This document shows positions 44,178 to 54,652 of a stretch of 64,000 nucleotides of DNA, one piece after another. The notes under the pieces are model-generated. The model was not told the origin of the DNA, ran no database searches, and saw only the letters and a program-made list of their open reading frames with translations. Location of the stretch: the NCBI GenBank assembly GCA_009780575.1, contig WQZU01000001.1, positions 1 through 64,000 on the forward strand. The letters run 5' to 3'. Both the position numbers and the translations under genes were made by a program. Positions within the stretch are counted from its first letter, which is position 1. Each line of letters begins with the position of its first letter. Origin of the DNA: Candidatus Methanomicula labiotermitis (GTDB lineage Archaea > Thermoplasmatota > Thermoplasmata > Methanomassiliicoccales > Methanomethylophilaceae).

Positions 44178-44924
44178 ATGAGCGGACAATCAGATTTAGA
44201 GTTGGTCAATAAGAAAGGAATAAGACTGGACGGCAGGAAGGCCGGAGAACTGAGGAACATAAAGATAGAAGCCGGCGTACTGGAGAATGCGGACGGTTCC
44301 GCGTATGTCGAGATAGGTAAGAACAAGGTGCGCGCGGCCGTCTACGGGCCGAGAGAGTGTCACCCCAGACATCTTCAGAATCCCACGAAGGCAATAATTC
44401 AGTGCAAGTACAACATGATGGCGTTCTCGGTCGGCGACCGTAAAAGGCCGGGACCGGACAGAAGATCCGTGGAAATATCGAAGATCATCGCGGAGGCGCT
44501 GGAGGCCGTTGTTCTCACAGAACTGTATCCGAGGGCGTCCATAGACGTGTACATCGAGATACTGCAGGCGAATGCGGGAACAAGATGCGCCGGACTTACG
44601 GCGGCATCCGTGGCGCTCGCCGATGCGGGCATACCGATGAGAGACATCATACCGTCGATCGCCGTAGGCAAGGCGGACGGGAAGGTTCTGCTTGATCTGA
44701 ACAAGGAAGAGGACAACTACGGTCAGGCGGATGTTCCGTTCGCACTGATCCCGAAGACGAATGAGATAGTGCTTTTACAGATGGATGGCAACATGACAAG
44801 AGAAGAATTCGACACCGCGGTGGAAATGGGCGTTACCGCATGCCATGAGATATATGCGCTGCAGAAGGACGCGCTCAGGAGGCGCTACGCTTCTGCGCTG
44901 AAGGAGGATGTTTCCGATGAGTAG
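44178..44924 (+). CDS. rrp41: Exosome catalytic subunit Rrp41
   Basis: 248 residues from ATG 44178, two bases after rrp4. RNase PH fold with [20 protein letters not shown] and the phosphorolytic region [10 protein letters not shown]. It degrades RNA 3' to 5' with phosphate. The true start is 47 codons inside a longer open frame; Shine-Dalgarno gaggagg supports it. Ends TAG, overlapping rrp42. Confidence 0.95.
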   Translation: MSGQSDLELVNKKGIRLDGRKAGELRNIKIEAGVLENADGSAYVEIGKNKVRAAVYGPRECHPRHLQNPTKAIIQCKYNMMAFSVGDRKRPGPDRRSVEISKIIAEALEAVVLTELYPRASIDVYIEILQANAGTRCAGLTAASVALADAGIPMRDIIPSIAVGKADGKVLLDLNKEEDNYGQADVPFALIPKTNEIVLLQMDGNMTREEFDTAVEMGVTACHEIYALQKDALRRRYASALKEDVSDE

Positions 44925-45690
44925 GGCGGTAATATCGGAAATCAGGAAAAATCACATCATTGAGATGCTGAAGGAAGGAAAAAGACTTGACGGACGCGAC
45001 CTCGGTGATGCAAGGGAGATCTCCATCGAGACCGGCGTCATAGAGAGCGCCGACGGATCCGCGATAGTGAAGTACGGTAAAACAGAGGTCATAGTAGGAG
45101 TGAAGATGATCCCCGGAACTCCCTTTGCGGACACGCCCGGGAAAGGTGTGCTCACGACCGGCGCGGAACTGATACCGATGGCGCATCCGTTATTCGAATC
45201 GGGACCTCCGAGCGAGGACGCCATTGAGCTTGCGAGGGTCGTTGACCGCGGCATACGTGAATCCGGAATGGTGGACGTGGATAAACTCTGCATCAAAGAA
45301 GGAGAAGAGGTGTGGATGTGCTTCGTTGACATCTATGCGCTTGATTACGACGGTAATCTCTTCGACGCCACGAGTTTGGCGGCGGTGGCAGCGCTGAAAA
45401 GCGCCGTCATACCGGCGGAACAGTACGGAAAGGGGAAGAATGCTCCTTTGCCGACCACCTGCATTCCCGTCGCCGTAACGATCGCAAAGATAGGAAATAC
45501 TTTAATACTTGACCCAAATTTCGACGAAGAGCAGATATCTTCCGCGCGCCTGACGATAACGACAGACGATAACGGTAACTACAGGGCGATGCAGAAAGGC
45601 GGAAAGGGTTCGATGACCCTTGACGAGCTGACGCAGTGCCTCGACATGTCGAGAGATAAAGGCAAAGAGATAAGGAAGATCGTCGGGTGA
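44917..45690 (+). CDS. rrp42: Exosome subunit Rrp42
   Basis: 257 residues from the ATG overlapping the rrp41 stop. RNase PH-like fold ([20 protein letters not shown]), without catalytic residues, as in archaeal Rrp42, which pairs with Rrp41 in the hexameric ring. GGAGGA lies in the end of rrp41. Confidence 0.94.
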   Translation: MSRAVISEIRKNHIIEMLKEGKRLDGRDLGDAREISIETGVIESADGSAIVKYGKTEVIVGVKMIPGTPFADTPGKGVLTTGAELIPMAHPLFESGPPSEDAIELARVVDRGIRESGMVDVDKLCIKEGEEVWMCFVDIYALDYDGNLFDATSLAAVAALKSAVIPAEQYGKGKNAPLPTTCIPVAVTIAKIGNTLILDPNFDEEQISSARLTITTDDNGNYRAMQKGGKGSMTLDELTQCLDMSRDKGKEIRKIVG

Positions 45691-45695
45691 TACAA

Positions 45696-45944
45696 ATGAC
45701 CAAGAGAACGACAAAGGCAGGAAGTTCCGGCAGGTTCGGAGCAAGATACGGCGTCGTCGTGCGCAACAGGGTGAAGAACATAGAGCGGACGCAGAAACAG
45801 CGCCATGAATGCCCGGTGTGCCATCACGAATCCGTGAAAAGAGAAAGCTCCGGCATCTGGGTTTGCAGGCACTGCAGCGCAAAGTTCGCTGCCGCCGCAT
45901 ACACGCCGAAACCGAAAAAGGTAATATCGCAGGTACCCGAATAA
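45696..45944 (+). CDS. rpl37ae: Ribosomal protein L37Ae
   Basis: 82 residues opening MTKRTTKAGSSGRFGARYG, with a zinc finger CPVC...CRHC in the middle. Part of the large ribosomal subunit. It follows rrp42 by five bases. Confidence 0.94.
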   Translation: MTKRTTKAGSSGRFGARYGVVVRNRVKNIERTQKQRHECPVCHHESVKRESSGIWVCRHCSAKFAAAAYTPKPKKVISQVPE

Positions 45945-45960
45945 CCGTGAGGTGGTATGA

Positions 45961-46092
45961 TTGTACAGATGCGGAAAATGCAACGAACCCATAAGGAATG
46001 TGGGCACATTGGGTCTGCAGTGTGAGAAATGCGGATCCAAGATATTCTACAAAGAGCGGCCGAACATAAAGAAGGTCCTGAAATCCGACTGA
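45961..46092 (+). CDS. rpoP: RNA polymerase subunit P
   Basis: 43 residues, TTG start with gaggtgg seven bases ahead. YRCGKC and CEKCGSKIFYKERP are the zinc-ribbon signature of RpoP, the archaeal counterpart of Rpb12. Position between L37Ae and Pcc1 is the standard archaeal order. Easily missed because of length and start codon. Confidence 0.92.
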   Translation: MYRCGKCNEPIRNVGTLGLQCEKCGSKIFYKERPNIKKVLKSD

Positions 46093-46095
46093 GGT

Positions 46096-46338
46096 ATGAT
46101 CATGTTGAGTGCAGTGCTTACCGCGGACAGGAACGCCGGCATCATAATGTCGACGCTTTCGCCGGAGATCGGCAACGGACTTCCGAGAACGGATACTGAG
46201 ATATCCGCAAACGGAAATACGGTGACGATCAAGGTGGATGCAAAAGACGTTTCGGCAATGCGGGCGGCACTGAACTCATACCTCGGATGGATAAGGATAA
46301 CAGAGAACATTAACGAGATGAGTGATAGAAATGAATAA
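46096..46338 (+). CDS. pcc1: KEOPS complex subunit Pcc1
   Basis: 80 residues, two strands and two helices with the family's ending ALNSYLGWIRI. Pcc1 dimerises in the KEOPS complex that makes t6A in tRNA. GAGGT precedes the ATG. Its end overlaps the prefoldin gene. Confidence 0.85.
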   Translation: MIMLSAVLTADRNAGIIMSTLSPEIGNGLPRTDTEISANGNTVTIKVDAKDVSAMRAALNSYLGWIRITENINEMSDRNE

Positions 46339-46672
46339 CATAAGTCCACAGTTACAGAACCAGATCGCCCAGTTCCAGCAGGTGCAGCAGCAGATCCAGA
46401 CGGTTGCGACGCAGAAGATGCAGATGGAAGCACAGCGGAGAGAAATGGACAGAACGAAGGAAGAACTTTCCAAATCCGGCGGAGACGTCTACAAGAACGT
46501 CGGGTCGCTCCTTATCAAAGCTGACGGCAAGGATTCCGTTTTGAAGGAGCTCGAAGAAACGCTGGAAACGCTTGAAGTAAGGGTCAAAGCGCTGGACCGT
46601 CAGGAAAAGGGACTGCGCGAAAAATTCCAGACGCTTCAGGAATCCATAAACAAGGCAATGGGCTCCCAGTGA
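46331..46672 (+). CDS. pfdB: Prefoldin beta subunit
   Basis: 113 residues from ATG 46331. Long coiled coils flank a short beta segment (about 65-75), the prefoldin beta pattern (ISPQLQNQIAQFQQVQQQ). It is the chaperone that hands unfolded proteins to the thermosome, and ends the superoperon. Confidence 0.95.
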   Translation: MNNISPQLQNQIAQFQQVQQQIQTVATQKMQMEAQRREMDRTKEELSKSGGDVYKNVGSLLIKADGKDSVLKELEETLETLEVRVKALDRQEKGLREKFQTLQESINKAMGSQ

Positions 46673-46716
46673 GCTCACACCCTAACATTTATTATATTAG
46701 GTGACATGGTCATGCG

Positions 46717-47442
46717 ATGGTCCATGCACTCGTTGTAAAAGGTCTTAGTAAGAGTTACGGCGACCATGTTGCCGTGGATGACGTCAGCTTCCATGTGAAA
46801 GAGGGAGAGATATTCGGACTCATCGGACCGAACGGTGCGGGAAAGACAACAACGCTCCGCATAATATCAACGCTTCTGAAAATGACATCCGGTGATATCA
46901 CGGTATGCGGCATAGATATGAGAGCCGACGCCGACGGCATAAGAAAATGCATAAGCTATCTGCCTGAGGACGCGGGCGCATACAAGGATCTTACAGGCCG
47001 CGCGTATCTGAATTTCATGGCCGCTTTTTTCACAACCGGCGAGGAAATGATAAGGATGGTGAACAAAGGCATTGAAATATCAGGCCTTGAGGACAGGATA
47101 GATTCAAAGATCTCAACGTACAGCAAAGGTATGATGCGCCGCCTTCTGATAGCAAGGGCTATAATGCCTGACCCGAAGCTCGCGATACTGGATGAGATAA
47201 CTTCCGGCCTGGACGTGGTGAACGCATTTGAGATAAAGGATATTGTTAAGGAGATTGCAAAAAGCGGCGTTTCGGTTTTGCTGTCGTCGCATAATATGTT
47301 CGAAGTTGACCAGCTCTGTGACCGCATAGGGATGATCGACGGCGGCAAACTGATAATGGAGGGAGCGCCATCCGATCTGAAGAGAGAATACAATGTTGAC
47401 ACAGTTGAAGAACTGTTCATAAAAGCAACGGTGAAGAAATGA
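46717..47442 (+). CDS. ABC exporter ATP-binding protein (NatA-like)
   Basis: 241 residues. Walker A GPNGAGKTT, signature TYSKGMMRR, Walker B LAILDEITSGLD (an Ile replaces the usual Pro after DE) and SSHNMFE are present. A TATA-like tttattatat about 20 bases upstream suggests its own promoter. It overlaps the permease gene by four bases. Confidence 0.92.
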   Translation: MVHALVVKGLSKSYGDHVAVDDVSFHVKEGEIFGLIGPNGAGKTTTLRIISTLLKMTSGDITVCGIDMRADADGIRKCISYLPEDAGAYKDLTGRAYLNFMAAFFTTGEEMIRMVNKGIEISGLEDRIDSKISTYSKGMMRRLLIARAIMPDPKLAILDEITSGLDVVNAFEIKDIVKEIAKSGVSVLLSSHNMFEVDQLCDRIGMIDGGKLIMEGAPSDLKREYNVDTVEELFIKATVKK

Positions 47443-48791
47443 GCCATCTCTGGAATCTCATCAGGAAAGAGCTTAAAGAGCTGATGACACCGGCATCGGT
47501 TATCTCTATAATCGTCGTTGCAGCCGTGTTCGCATCTATGGGAACGATGATCAGTTCGGAAGCGGACAGGGTCATGGAGCCTCCGACGATAGGTATACTG
47601 AATATGAGTGATGACAATGAGAACATCGCGTGTGCGATCGGATACATAGATGATTTTTACATCAGAACGTACGGCGTTCCTTCCGGTAATTATCTTATCC
47701 ATATGAACGTTGTTCCGGAAGACCGTTATGCGATCATCGCCTGGATGCAGGAACGGAACATCACCGTATTGTTTGCCTTTGATGCAGATTATTCGGATAA
47801 TATATCGCAGATAGCCGACGGCACCGGATCAAGAGGATTGATAACGGTATATTACAGCGAAGTTTCCACCGGAGTTTTCGGTACAGTTTCGACGTCCATC
47901 ATCAATATGATGATATCGCACATCAACATGAGAACCTCTGAGGCCATAATAGGAGACCTTATCGGAAACGGCGGAGACGGCGCCTCGAACATACGGTCTC
48001 CCATACAAGTTTCGAACAATACGGTCTTCGGCGGAACCATGCATGAGGGTTTGACTCCGTCTGACATATCAAGCGCTCTGCAGACCCAATCGTTCCTTAT
48101 GCCCATTCTCATAATGATCATCATAACGATGATCGGAGGAATGATAATATCCTCAATGGGCAACGAGAAAGAGAACAAGACCTTGGAAACATTACTTACG
48201 ATGCCCGTTGCGAGAACTACAATAGTTACAGGAAAGCTCCTGGGATCGACGATCGCCGGTTTGGCATTCGGATTGGCGTATCTGGTCGGAATGTACTTTT
48301 ACATGGATAGTATGAATGTCGGCAACATGTCAACGGATAACATCGGACTGACGTTGGCACTGACGGATTGGGGGATCATCGCGATGATGATATTCCTTGC
48401 CATACTTTGCGCGTTGGGTATGTGCATGATACTCGGCGCATTCGTGAAGAATTACAAAGCTGCGCAAACGCTCACGCTGCCGATAACCGTGCTTGCCATG
48501 GTGCCCATGTTCGTCATCATGTTCGCAGATTTCAATACATTGCCGGGAGTGCTGCAAGGCATCCTTTTCGCAATACCGTTCACGCATCCGATGATGGTCA
48601 TGAATAATCTTATGCTTGGGAACACCTTCCTGATATGGACGGGGCTCGGATATCTGATGATATTCTCCTTGCTGACGATATATCTGACCGTGAGAATATA
48701 CAATTCCGACATTCTGCTCACCGGCCTGATAAGAAAAAAGAGATCGCCTCCGAAGTCATTATTCGGCAGGTCGCGTGACCGAACGAAGTGA
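47439..48791 (+). CDS. ABC exporter permease (NatB/ABC-2 type)
   Basis: 450 residues. One N-terminal helix, a large extracellular domain (about 45-215) and five C-terminal helices, with the conserved EKENKTLETLLTMPV coupling motif near 244. This is the NatB-like ABC-2 layout; exported ion or drug is unknown. Works with the preceding ATPase. Confidence 0.88.
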   Translation: MSHLWNLIRKELKELMTPASVISIIVVAAVFASMGTMISSEADRVMEPPTIGILNMSDDNENIACAIGYIDDFYIRTYGVPSGNYLIHMNVVPEDRYAIIAWMQERNITVLFAFDADYSDNISQIADGTGSRGLITVYYSEVSTGVFGTVSTSIINMMISHINMRTSEAIIGDLIGNGGDGASNIRSPIQVSNNTVFGGTMHEGLTPSDISSALQTQSFLMPILIMIIITMIGGMIISSMGNEKENKTLETLLTMPVARTTIVTGKLLGSTIAGLAFGLAYLVGMYFYMDSMNVGNMSTDNIGLTLALTDWGIIAMMIFLAILCALGMCMILGAFVKNYKAAQTLTLPITVLAMVPMFVIMFADFNTLPGVLQGILFAIPFTHPMMVMNNLMLGNTFLIWTGLGYLMIFSLLTIYLTVRIYNSDILLTGLIRKKRSPPKSLFGRSRDRTK

Positions 48792-48846
48792 AAAATTGAT
48801 TCGGATATACGGTAAATAAAAAATACGCAACATCTATGCGGTCTTT

Positions 48847-49830
48847 ATGCTTGAGCGCATAGGCGGCTTATTGGAGGGAAAGAACAAAGTGATCCTGGTC
48901 CACGGGAATGCCGATGCGGACGCCGTCGGCTCCGCTTACGCTTTGGCGGAATGTTTTCCGACTGCGGCGATATATGCGCCCGTTGGTGTGGACAGGATCG
49001 CAAAGATAGTGGTCGATAAACTCGGAATCCGTATTTTGGGAGAATGTGATATTTCGGAGTACGAACAGGTGGTGGTGGTCGACACATCGTCTCCCGAACA
49101 GTTCAAACCCATTGAGATCAAGATACCTGCGAACAGTATCGTCATAGACCATCACCGGCCGACCGGTAAATGGGAAGACGTGATATTCATATGCGACGAC
49201 CGAAGGACCGCTTGCTGTGAGATCGTATACGAGATAATTTGTTCAAGCGGCATTGATATTAGCAGGAACACCGGAATGGCATTGCTCTGCGGTATGCTTA
49301 CGGACAGCGGTCATTTTTCTTTCGCGAATACGGATATGCTGCGCGTCTTCGCCGAAATCATGGATAAAACGGGCATAGAAATGGATGAGGCTTTGAACTT
49401 CCCTCGGTCCGATGTCGGGATCTCGGAGCGCGTGGCGGTGCTGAAAGGAATGGAGCGTTCGAAGTTTGACCGTGTGGGCGACATGATAGTTGCAATATCC
49501 TACGGCGGCAGTTTTGAAGCGTCGGTTTGCAAAGCTCTGCTGAGCGCAGGTGCGGATATTGTTTTCGTCGGGTCGCAGAGAGACGAGAGATTCAGACTGA
49601 GCGCGCGTGCGGACCAGGGCATGGTAAGAAGCGGCATTCATCTGGGCGAAATAATGAAAGACCTCGGTAAAGAGACGGAAACCGACGGAGGAGGCCACGC
49701 GGGCGCCGCAGGCCTGTCCGGCATAGGAGATGTTGAGGCTATGCTCCACATCTGCATGCAGCGTACGATGTCAGAGTTCCGGAAGATAAAGAAAAGCCGT
49801 GAACCGCTCAAAGGCGCCCCAAGCTCTTAA
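48847..49830 (+). CDS. DHH-family phosphoesterase
   Basis: 327 residues. DHH motifs HGNADADAVGS, VVDTSSP and IDHHRPTG, and the DHHA1 motif DGGGHAGAAG near the C-terminus. Relatives are nanoRNases and c-di-nucleotide phosphodiesterases with two manganese ions. The 3' end overlaps the convergent tyrS gene by 23 bases. Confidence 0.85.
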   Translation: MLERIGGLLEGKNKVILVHGNADADAVGSAYALAECFPTAAIYAPVGVDRIAKIVVDKLGIRILGECDISEYEQVVVVDTSSPEQFKPIEIKIPANSIVIDHHRPTGKWEDVIFICDDRRTACCEIVYEIICSSGIDISRNTGMALLCGMLTDSGHFSFANTDMLRVFAEIMDKTGIEMDEALNFPRSDVGISERVAVLKGMERSKFDRVGDMIVAISYGGSFEASVCKALLSAGADIVFVGSQRDERFRLSARADQGMVRSGIHLGEIMKDLGKETETDGGGHAGAAGLSGIGDVEAMLHICMQRTMSEFRKIKKSREPLKGAPSS

Positions 49831-50875
49831 GGACATCTTTCATCGCTTCGAAGTTCTCCGGTTTCGATGAAAAGAACCGTCTTACCGGATCAAGTGTTTT
49901 GATCAGTCCCTCGGCAACGCCTTTCTTCAGATCCATCGGATGAAGTTTCCCGGAGAAATACGCTTCCGCCGCGTCTTCATAGTTTGTGAAAGATACCGGT
50001 CCTCCGAACTTCTCCGGTCTGTCTATTTCAAGGACGCCGACTCTCGAGAAAATAACATATCTGCACAGCATAAGGACCGAGTTTCCGGATTCTTCCTCCT
50101 TCTCCGGAGGACAGAACGCTTTGCTCATCTTTCTTCTTATGTCCTCGTCGCCGTCATGGATGTTCACGCTGCTGTCCGGATCGCTCTTTGACATCTTTGA
50201 CGCGGCCGGGTCCATTCTGTCTCCTCCTTTCAGACTCGGGAGCAGAGGAGTGTGTAAAGCTATCGGCTTTTTCCATCCGAGTTTTTCGGCGGCGTCCCTG
50301 GCGAGCATATGCGCCCTCCTTTGATCCATGCCGGCGTACGCGATGTCCGCGTCCAAACAGAATATATCGGTCGCCTGAAGTATCGGGTAAAATAACTTCG
50401 ATGAATCCACTTCCGCCTCATCCTCCGAGCGTCCCATGATCGTCATCGAACGTTTCACTCTTGACAATGACGTTACCTTCGCAACCTTGATCACCTTTTC
50501 CCAGTACGTTATGCGGTCCAGCAGATCGCTGGCGTAGGTGAATTTTACTTTATCTTTTCTGACACCGAGCGCCTCGAAGCAGTCTTCCATGTACCTTGCG
50601 CATGTTCTTATGTTCTCCATGCTACCTCCGAGCTTATCATTGATGTACGCATGCCAATCCGCCCAGAGGACGGTTACGTCCACGCCCGCATCGGAAAGAT
50701 CGCATATCTTGGAGGTGACCATTACCCAGCCCAAATGGACAAGTCCGGAAGGTTCGAAACCGATATATGCCGATGCGCTGCGGTCCTTTGACAGCAGTTC
50801 TTTCAGTTCCTCGGCCATTACCAATTCCTCTGCGTTCCTCGTTATGATCGCAATTCTCTGCTCGATGTCCGTCAT
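49808..50875 (-). CDS. tyrS: Tyrosyl-tRNA synthetase
   Basis: 355 residues, the archaeal length. HLGW replaces the HIGH motif (residues about 46-49) and SKMSKSDPD is the KMSKS loop. The tyrosine pocket YAGMDQRRAH is typical. It charges tRNA-Tyr with tyrosine. Monocistronic. Confidence 0.95.
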   Translation of the reverse strand: MTDIEQRIAIITRNAEELVMAEELKELLSKDRSASAYIGFEPSGLVHLGWVMVTSKICDLSDAGVDVTVLWADWHAYINDKLGGSMENIRTCARYMEDCFEALGVRKDKVKFTYASDLLDRITYWEKVIKVAKVTSLSRVKRSMTIMGRSEDEAEVDSSKLFYPILQATDIFCLDADIAYAGMDQRRAHMLARDAAEKLGWKKPIALHTPLLPSLKGGDRMDPAASKMSKSDPDSSVNIHDGDEDIRRKMSKAFCPPEKEEESGNSVLMLCRYVIFSRVGVLEIDRPEKFGGPVSFTNYEDAAEAYFSGKLHPMDLKKGVAEGLIKTLDPVRRFFSSKPENFEAMKDVLKSLGRL

Positions 50876-50982
50876 ATCGGCATCCGTTATCTCGAATCTT
50901 TATAAAACGGTATTGTTCGCCAGAAGTATGTAACAGGTAGCATAACTGTAATTCTGCCGTTTATTAATGCGTTCAATGAGTA

Positions 50983-52286
50983 TTGTACGTGGAATCGGAA
51001 TTGATTGCGCTTGTGGTCTGCATGAGCGTCATGGGTGCATCCGTCGGTATGTTCTCCGGTTTGGTTCCGGGGATACATGTGAACACGCTTGCGTCGCTGA
51101 TGCTGATATCGTATCCCGTGATCCATTCCGCCGTATCATCATTCGCCGACCCTTTGTATGTTCCGATCCTGCTGTCTGCGTGCATAGTCTCCGCATCGGT
51201 TGTCCATTCCTTTGTGAGTTACGTTCCGTCCGTCTTCACCGGTGTTCCTGATCAGGACAACGTCATGAGTATGCTTCCCGGGCACAGGCTGCTGCTTGAC
51301 GGAAAGGGTATGACGGCCGTGAGAGCGTCCGCCATCGGAAGCCTGGTAGGCGCAATGTCGGCGGTCACGGTAGCAATACCGCTGCAGTACTTCATGATAA
51401 ACGGCCTCGGGGATTACCTTGGAAGCATAACGTCCGCTGTGCTTCTGATGGCAGTTGCCGCGCTGATACTGAGCGAACGGTCATTGAAGAACTGCTGCTG
51501 CGCCGCATCGCTCATTTTCATATCGGGCATGATGGGGTGCGTCTGCATGTTCATGCCCGTACCCTACAGCGGTCTGGTGTTCGACGGAGAACTTCTGTTC
51601 CCTCTGCTGACCGGTCTTTTCGGTGTTCCGGTTCTGATCACAACGCCGTCCGGTGTAAAGATACCTGAGCAGACCGATGACGATAAACATCCGATCTCTG
51701 CGTCATCCGGATTGAAAGGAGTTATCACGGGAGGCATCGTCGGATGGTTTCCCGGCATAACGGCAACGGCCGGCGCCGCATTCACGAGAATGTTCGTTGA
51801 CGAAAAAACCCCGGAAAGATTCATCGGACTCGTGTCATCCATAGGTACGGCGTCCGCGCTGTGTTTGCGCTTATCACGCTTTCTGTCAACGGCAAAGGAA
51901 GAACGGGGACGATGAACGTTGTGCGCGAGATACTCGGAGGAGCTATGTCCGGAACGGGCAGCGGGATATTCGTGCTCATGCTTCTCAGTGTTGCCGTTGC
52001 GTCTGTCATAGGATATCTGGCAACGATACGGTCCGGAAAGATGATGGCAGAGTTCATTTCAAAAATCAACATGAGAAAACTGAATCTGGGTATATTGATT
52101 GTCATTGTTGTTCTCACCGTTTTGATGACCGGCGCGTGGGGATTGCTGATACTTGCGATATGCGCGATCATAGGAATGATACCTATATGCACGGGCACCG
52201 CAAGAGTACATCTTTCAGGATGTTTGCTTCTGCCCGTAGTGCTTATGCAGTTCAATCTTGACGTTGTCTTCCTTTCCCTGTTCTGA
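50983..52286 (+). pseudogene. TctA/DUF112 (COG1784) membrane transporter, interrupted by a frameshift
   Basis: Two overlapping frames (50983-51915 and 51861-52286) together give the roughly 430-residue, ~11-helix archaeal TctA-like permease. The first half stops making sense after SSIGTASA; the other frame resumes with VFALITLSVNGKGRTG, the next conserved part, so a single-base shift lies at about 51857-51862. Either the gene is recently broken, the assembly has an error, or the ribosome shifts frame. The family imports organic anions or amino acids by inference; no binding protein gene is near. Confidence 0.75.
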
Positions 52287-52395
52287 TGTATATATTCGAA
52301 CAAATTAACACCATTAATGTAGTGATTCGGACCTGAAGGTTCGTGTAAATAACAAAATAATAAAAACCATAAGTACTATGCACCAACGGAGTGCC

Positions 52396-53820
52396 ATGGG
52401 AGAGAACATATTCGGAGAGCTTACATACATATTCCTGCAATTGTTTGTTTTGTTGCTGCTGGCAAAGATCTTAGGAAGCATATTCGAGAAATACGAGCTG
52501 CCTAAGCTTATCGGAGAGATCCTTGCCGGTGTGTTGTTCATCAACCTTGTAATTCTCTCTCCCGGGGTCTTTGAAGAATTCCTGAATTTCACGGTAGCGA
52601 ACTTTGACGGGAACAAAGAACACTTCCTGTATGTTCTCGGAGAATTGGGAATAGTGTTCCTCCTGTTCTCAGTAGGTCTTGAGATAAAATTCGGAGATCT
52701 TATGAAAGTGGGTAAAGTGGCGACGTATATCGCCATGCTTGCGCTCATTATTCCTTTAGCGGCAGGTATGCTGTTCTACTTCTATCCATTCATAACCGAG
52801 GAGATCAGCTGGAAGGCCGCATTGCTTATCGGTACCGCACTGTTCGGTATGAGTACCGCTGTCAGTGTAGAGTGTCTTAGAAATCTTGGTGCCATGAACT
52901 CGACGGAAGCCAAGATAATTGTCAGTACCGCAGTCATAGACGACATACTTTGTCTTGCTCTGCTCGGAGTGGTCATAGGCATGATAAATCCGGACTCCAC
53001 TCCCGTCACGATTGCGATAACCGCTATGATAGTGGCGGTCTTCATACTGTCAATGTTCCTGATAACATCCAGAGTGAAGGGATTGGCAGCCCGCAGGAAA
53101 AGGAGGAAAGAGAAGAAGATGTTCCTCAGGATGGAGAGCGATGCGCACTATCCGATGCCGCCTTCGATACCGGCACCGATGTCCGAATTCAATGCTTTAG
53201 GTCTTGCAATTCTGGTGTGTATCGGTCTGGCAGCGCTGTCAATGTACATAGGATTGGCTGCCATCATAGGCGCTTTCCTGGCAGGAATGCTTTTCGCGGA
53301 GTTCAGGGACACCATGCCCGTGGAACATAATTTCAATGTTATAACGTACTTCATGCTACCGTTCTTCTTCATCTGGGTCGGAATGAACGTGCATCTTGAC
53401 GTCATCAATGCGGAAATATTGCTGTTGTTGGCAGTGATCATCGTCGTTGCGATAATCACGAAATACGTTGCAGGATATTTCGGTGCTCGCAGAGCGGGCC
53501 ATTATTCAAAGGAAACGTCTCATCTTATCGGAGTCAGTCTGATCCCGAGAGGAGAGGTCGGTATAATAGTTGCTGTCATCGGTCTTAAAGGAGGAGTCTT
53601 CGGACCGGATCTGTTCGCGGTCATAATCCTTATGGCACTGATCACGTCGCTGATCACTCCGCCGCTTGTGAAGCACGCTTACAGGAAGATGGAGAAAAGC
53701 CGTTCGGCCGTATATGAGGAGATCTTCACGGAAAGAGGCGAAGAGCCAGGCGACCTGTTGATGCAGGAGACCGTTGAAGAAGAGAAGGTCGACGAAGAGG
53801 ATCCGTACAGAAAGGTCTGA
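52396..53820 (+). CDS. Cation:proton antiporter (Kef/NapA-type, CPA2)
   Basis: 474 residues from ATG 52396 (52378 adds six). About twelve helices, with the conserved AVIDDILCLALLG (two Asp of CPA2 ion-binding site) and SLIPRGEVGIIVA. A basic cytoplasmic loop (about 221-255) splits the helices. No TrkA-N domain is attached. It exchanges Na+ or K+ for protons across the membrane. The flavodoxin gene follows by eleven bases. Confidence 0.9.
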   Translation: MGENIFGELTYIFLQLFVLLLLAKILGSIFEKYELPKLIGEILAGVLFINLVILSPGVFEEFLNFTVANFDGNKEHFLYVLGELGIVFLLFSVGLEIKFGDLMKVGKVATYIAMLALIIPLAAGMLFYFYPFITEEISWKAALLIGTALFGMSTAVSVECLRNLGAMNSTEAKIIVSTAVIDDILCLALLGVVIGMINPDSTPVTIAITAMIVAVFILSMFLITSRVKGLAARRKRRKEKKMFLRMESDAHYPMPPSIPAPMSEFNALGLAILVCIGLAALSMYIGLAAIIGAFLAGMLFAEFRDTMPVEHNFNVITYFMLPFFFIWVGMNVHLDVINAEILLLLAVIIVVAIITKYVAGYFGARRAGHYSKETSHLIGVSLIPRGEVGIIVAVIGLKGGVFGPDLFAVIILMALITSLITPPLVKHAYRKMEKSRSAVYEEIFTERGEEPGDLLMQETVEEEKVDEEDPYRKV

Positions 53821-53831
53821 GGCGAAAGAGA

Positions 53832-54260
53832 ATGAGAGTATTGATAGCTTATTCGACCAAAGGCGGTGCGGCCAGGGAATGCGCCGAGATACTGTCAGCG
53901 GAGATAGGAGACTGCACTGTATGCGATCTCAATGATAAAACGCCGAACGTTGCCGATTATGATATGGTGATAATGGGTTCGGGAATCAGAATGGGCGGCG
54001 CATACAAACCGTTCAAGAAGTTCATCGAAAAGAACAGCAGCGCTTTGATGTCGAAGAAGATAGCATTCTTCATCTGCAACAAACAGACCGGTAAATACCG
54101 GACGTTCGTCGATAAGAATATACCGGATGAACTAAGAAACGCCGCAATCTGCATAGATACATTCGGCGGCAAACCTCCGTTCGGTAAGGTGACCGATCAG
54201 AGCTGGATGCTCAAACAGGAAATTGAGGCGTTCGCCCGGATCATAAAAGGAAGCGCATGA
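53832..54260 (+). CDS. Flavodoxin-domain protein
   Basis: 142 residues. The FMN loop YSTKGGAARECA and the MGSGIRMGGAYKPFKKF segment match the flavodoxin_5 group (HemG-like). It likely moves electrons to an unknown partner. It lies close behind the antiporter and is probably in its operon. Confidence 0.85.
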   Translation: MRVLIAYSTKGGAARECAEILSAEIGDCTVCDLNDKTPNVADYDMVIMGSGIRMGGAYKPFKKFIEKNSSALMSKKIAFFICNKQTGKYRTFVDKNIPDELRNAAICIDTFGGKPPFGKVTDQSWMLKQEIEAFARIIKGSA

Positions 54261-54652
54261 TGTAAAATCCGTCGGTCTTTTGAAACTCCGTATCTTTCAA
54301 CGGTAGCGAAAATGTAACGGTACAGTCGGATGAAAGGCTCATACACTGTTGCCATTCCATCTTGTCAACTCTGACATACGGCGCCCTTCTTTAACATCGT
54401 CCTCAATACCGGGAACTCCTATCAGATAAACATTCTCCAGAATGTTCTCCCATTCCTCATCGGAGATCGTGGGCGCACCTCACGGGTTCGTCAATGGCTC
54501 CCTCAATGCGATCGTAAAGGTTGCATCATTGACGTTTCTGTCACCATATTGTGATGTGATCGCTCGTATGTAATACGTTTTGCGCAACAAATCCGCAACC
54601 TATGTTTGTGCGGATTTTTGCTGTTATATATGCAGATAGCATAACGGCGTCG
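54261..54652. other. Gene-poor stretch of about 390 bases with decayed sequence
   Basis: Between the flavodoxin and the 54653 gene I see only the antitoxin-like remnant and broken frames on both strands. A TATA-like gttatatatgc at 54622-54632 lies about 26 bases before the downstream gene. Confidence 0.45.
54339..54479 (-). pseudogene. Remnant of a Phd/YefM-type antitoxin gene
   Basis: A 46-codon frame without a start reads ISDEEWENILENVYLIGVPG then a short acidic tail, similar to the C-terminal EEW-x4-ETLYLL-x3-PGM block of YefM/Phd antitoxins. An in-frame stop precedes it. Further fragments lie towards 54241. It seems a decayed toxin-antitoxin gene pair; similarity is short. Confidence 0.4.

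Noticed and set aside
45687-45695. Upstream start for L37Ae
   Set aside because: ATG at 45696 gives the canonical N-terminus; the extra three codons are not conserved in the family.
46717-48791. Second ABC operon as a duplicate of the one at 15-17 kb
   Set aside because: Only the ATPase motifs are shared; permease topology and size differ, so they are separate exporters.
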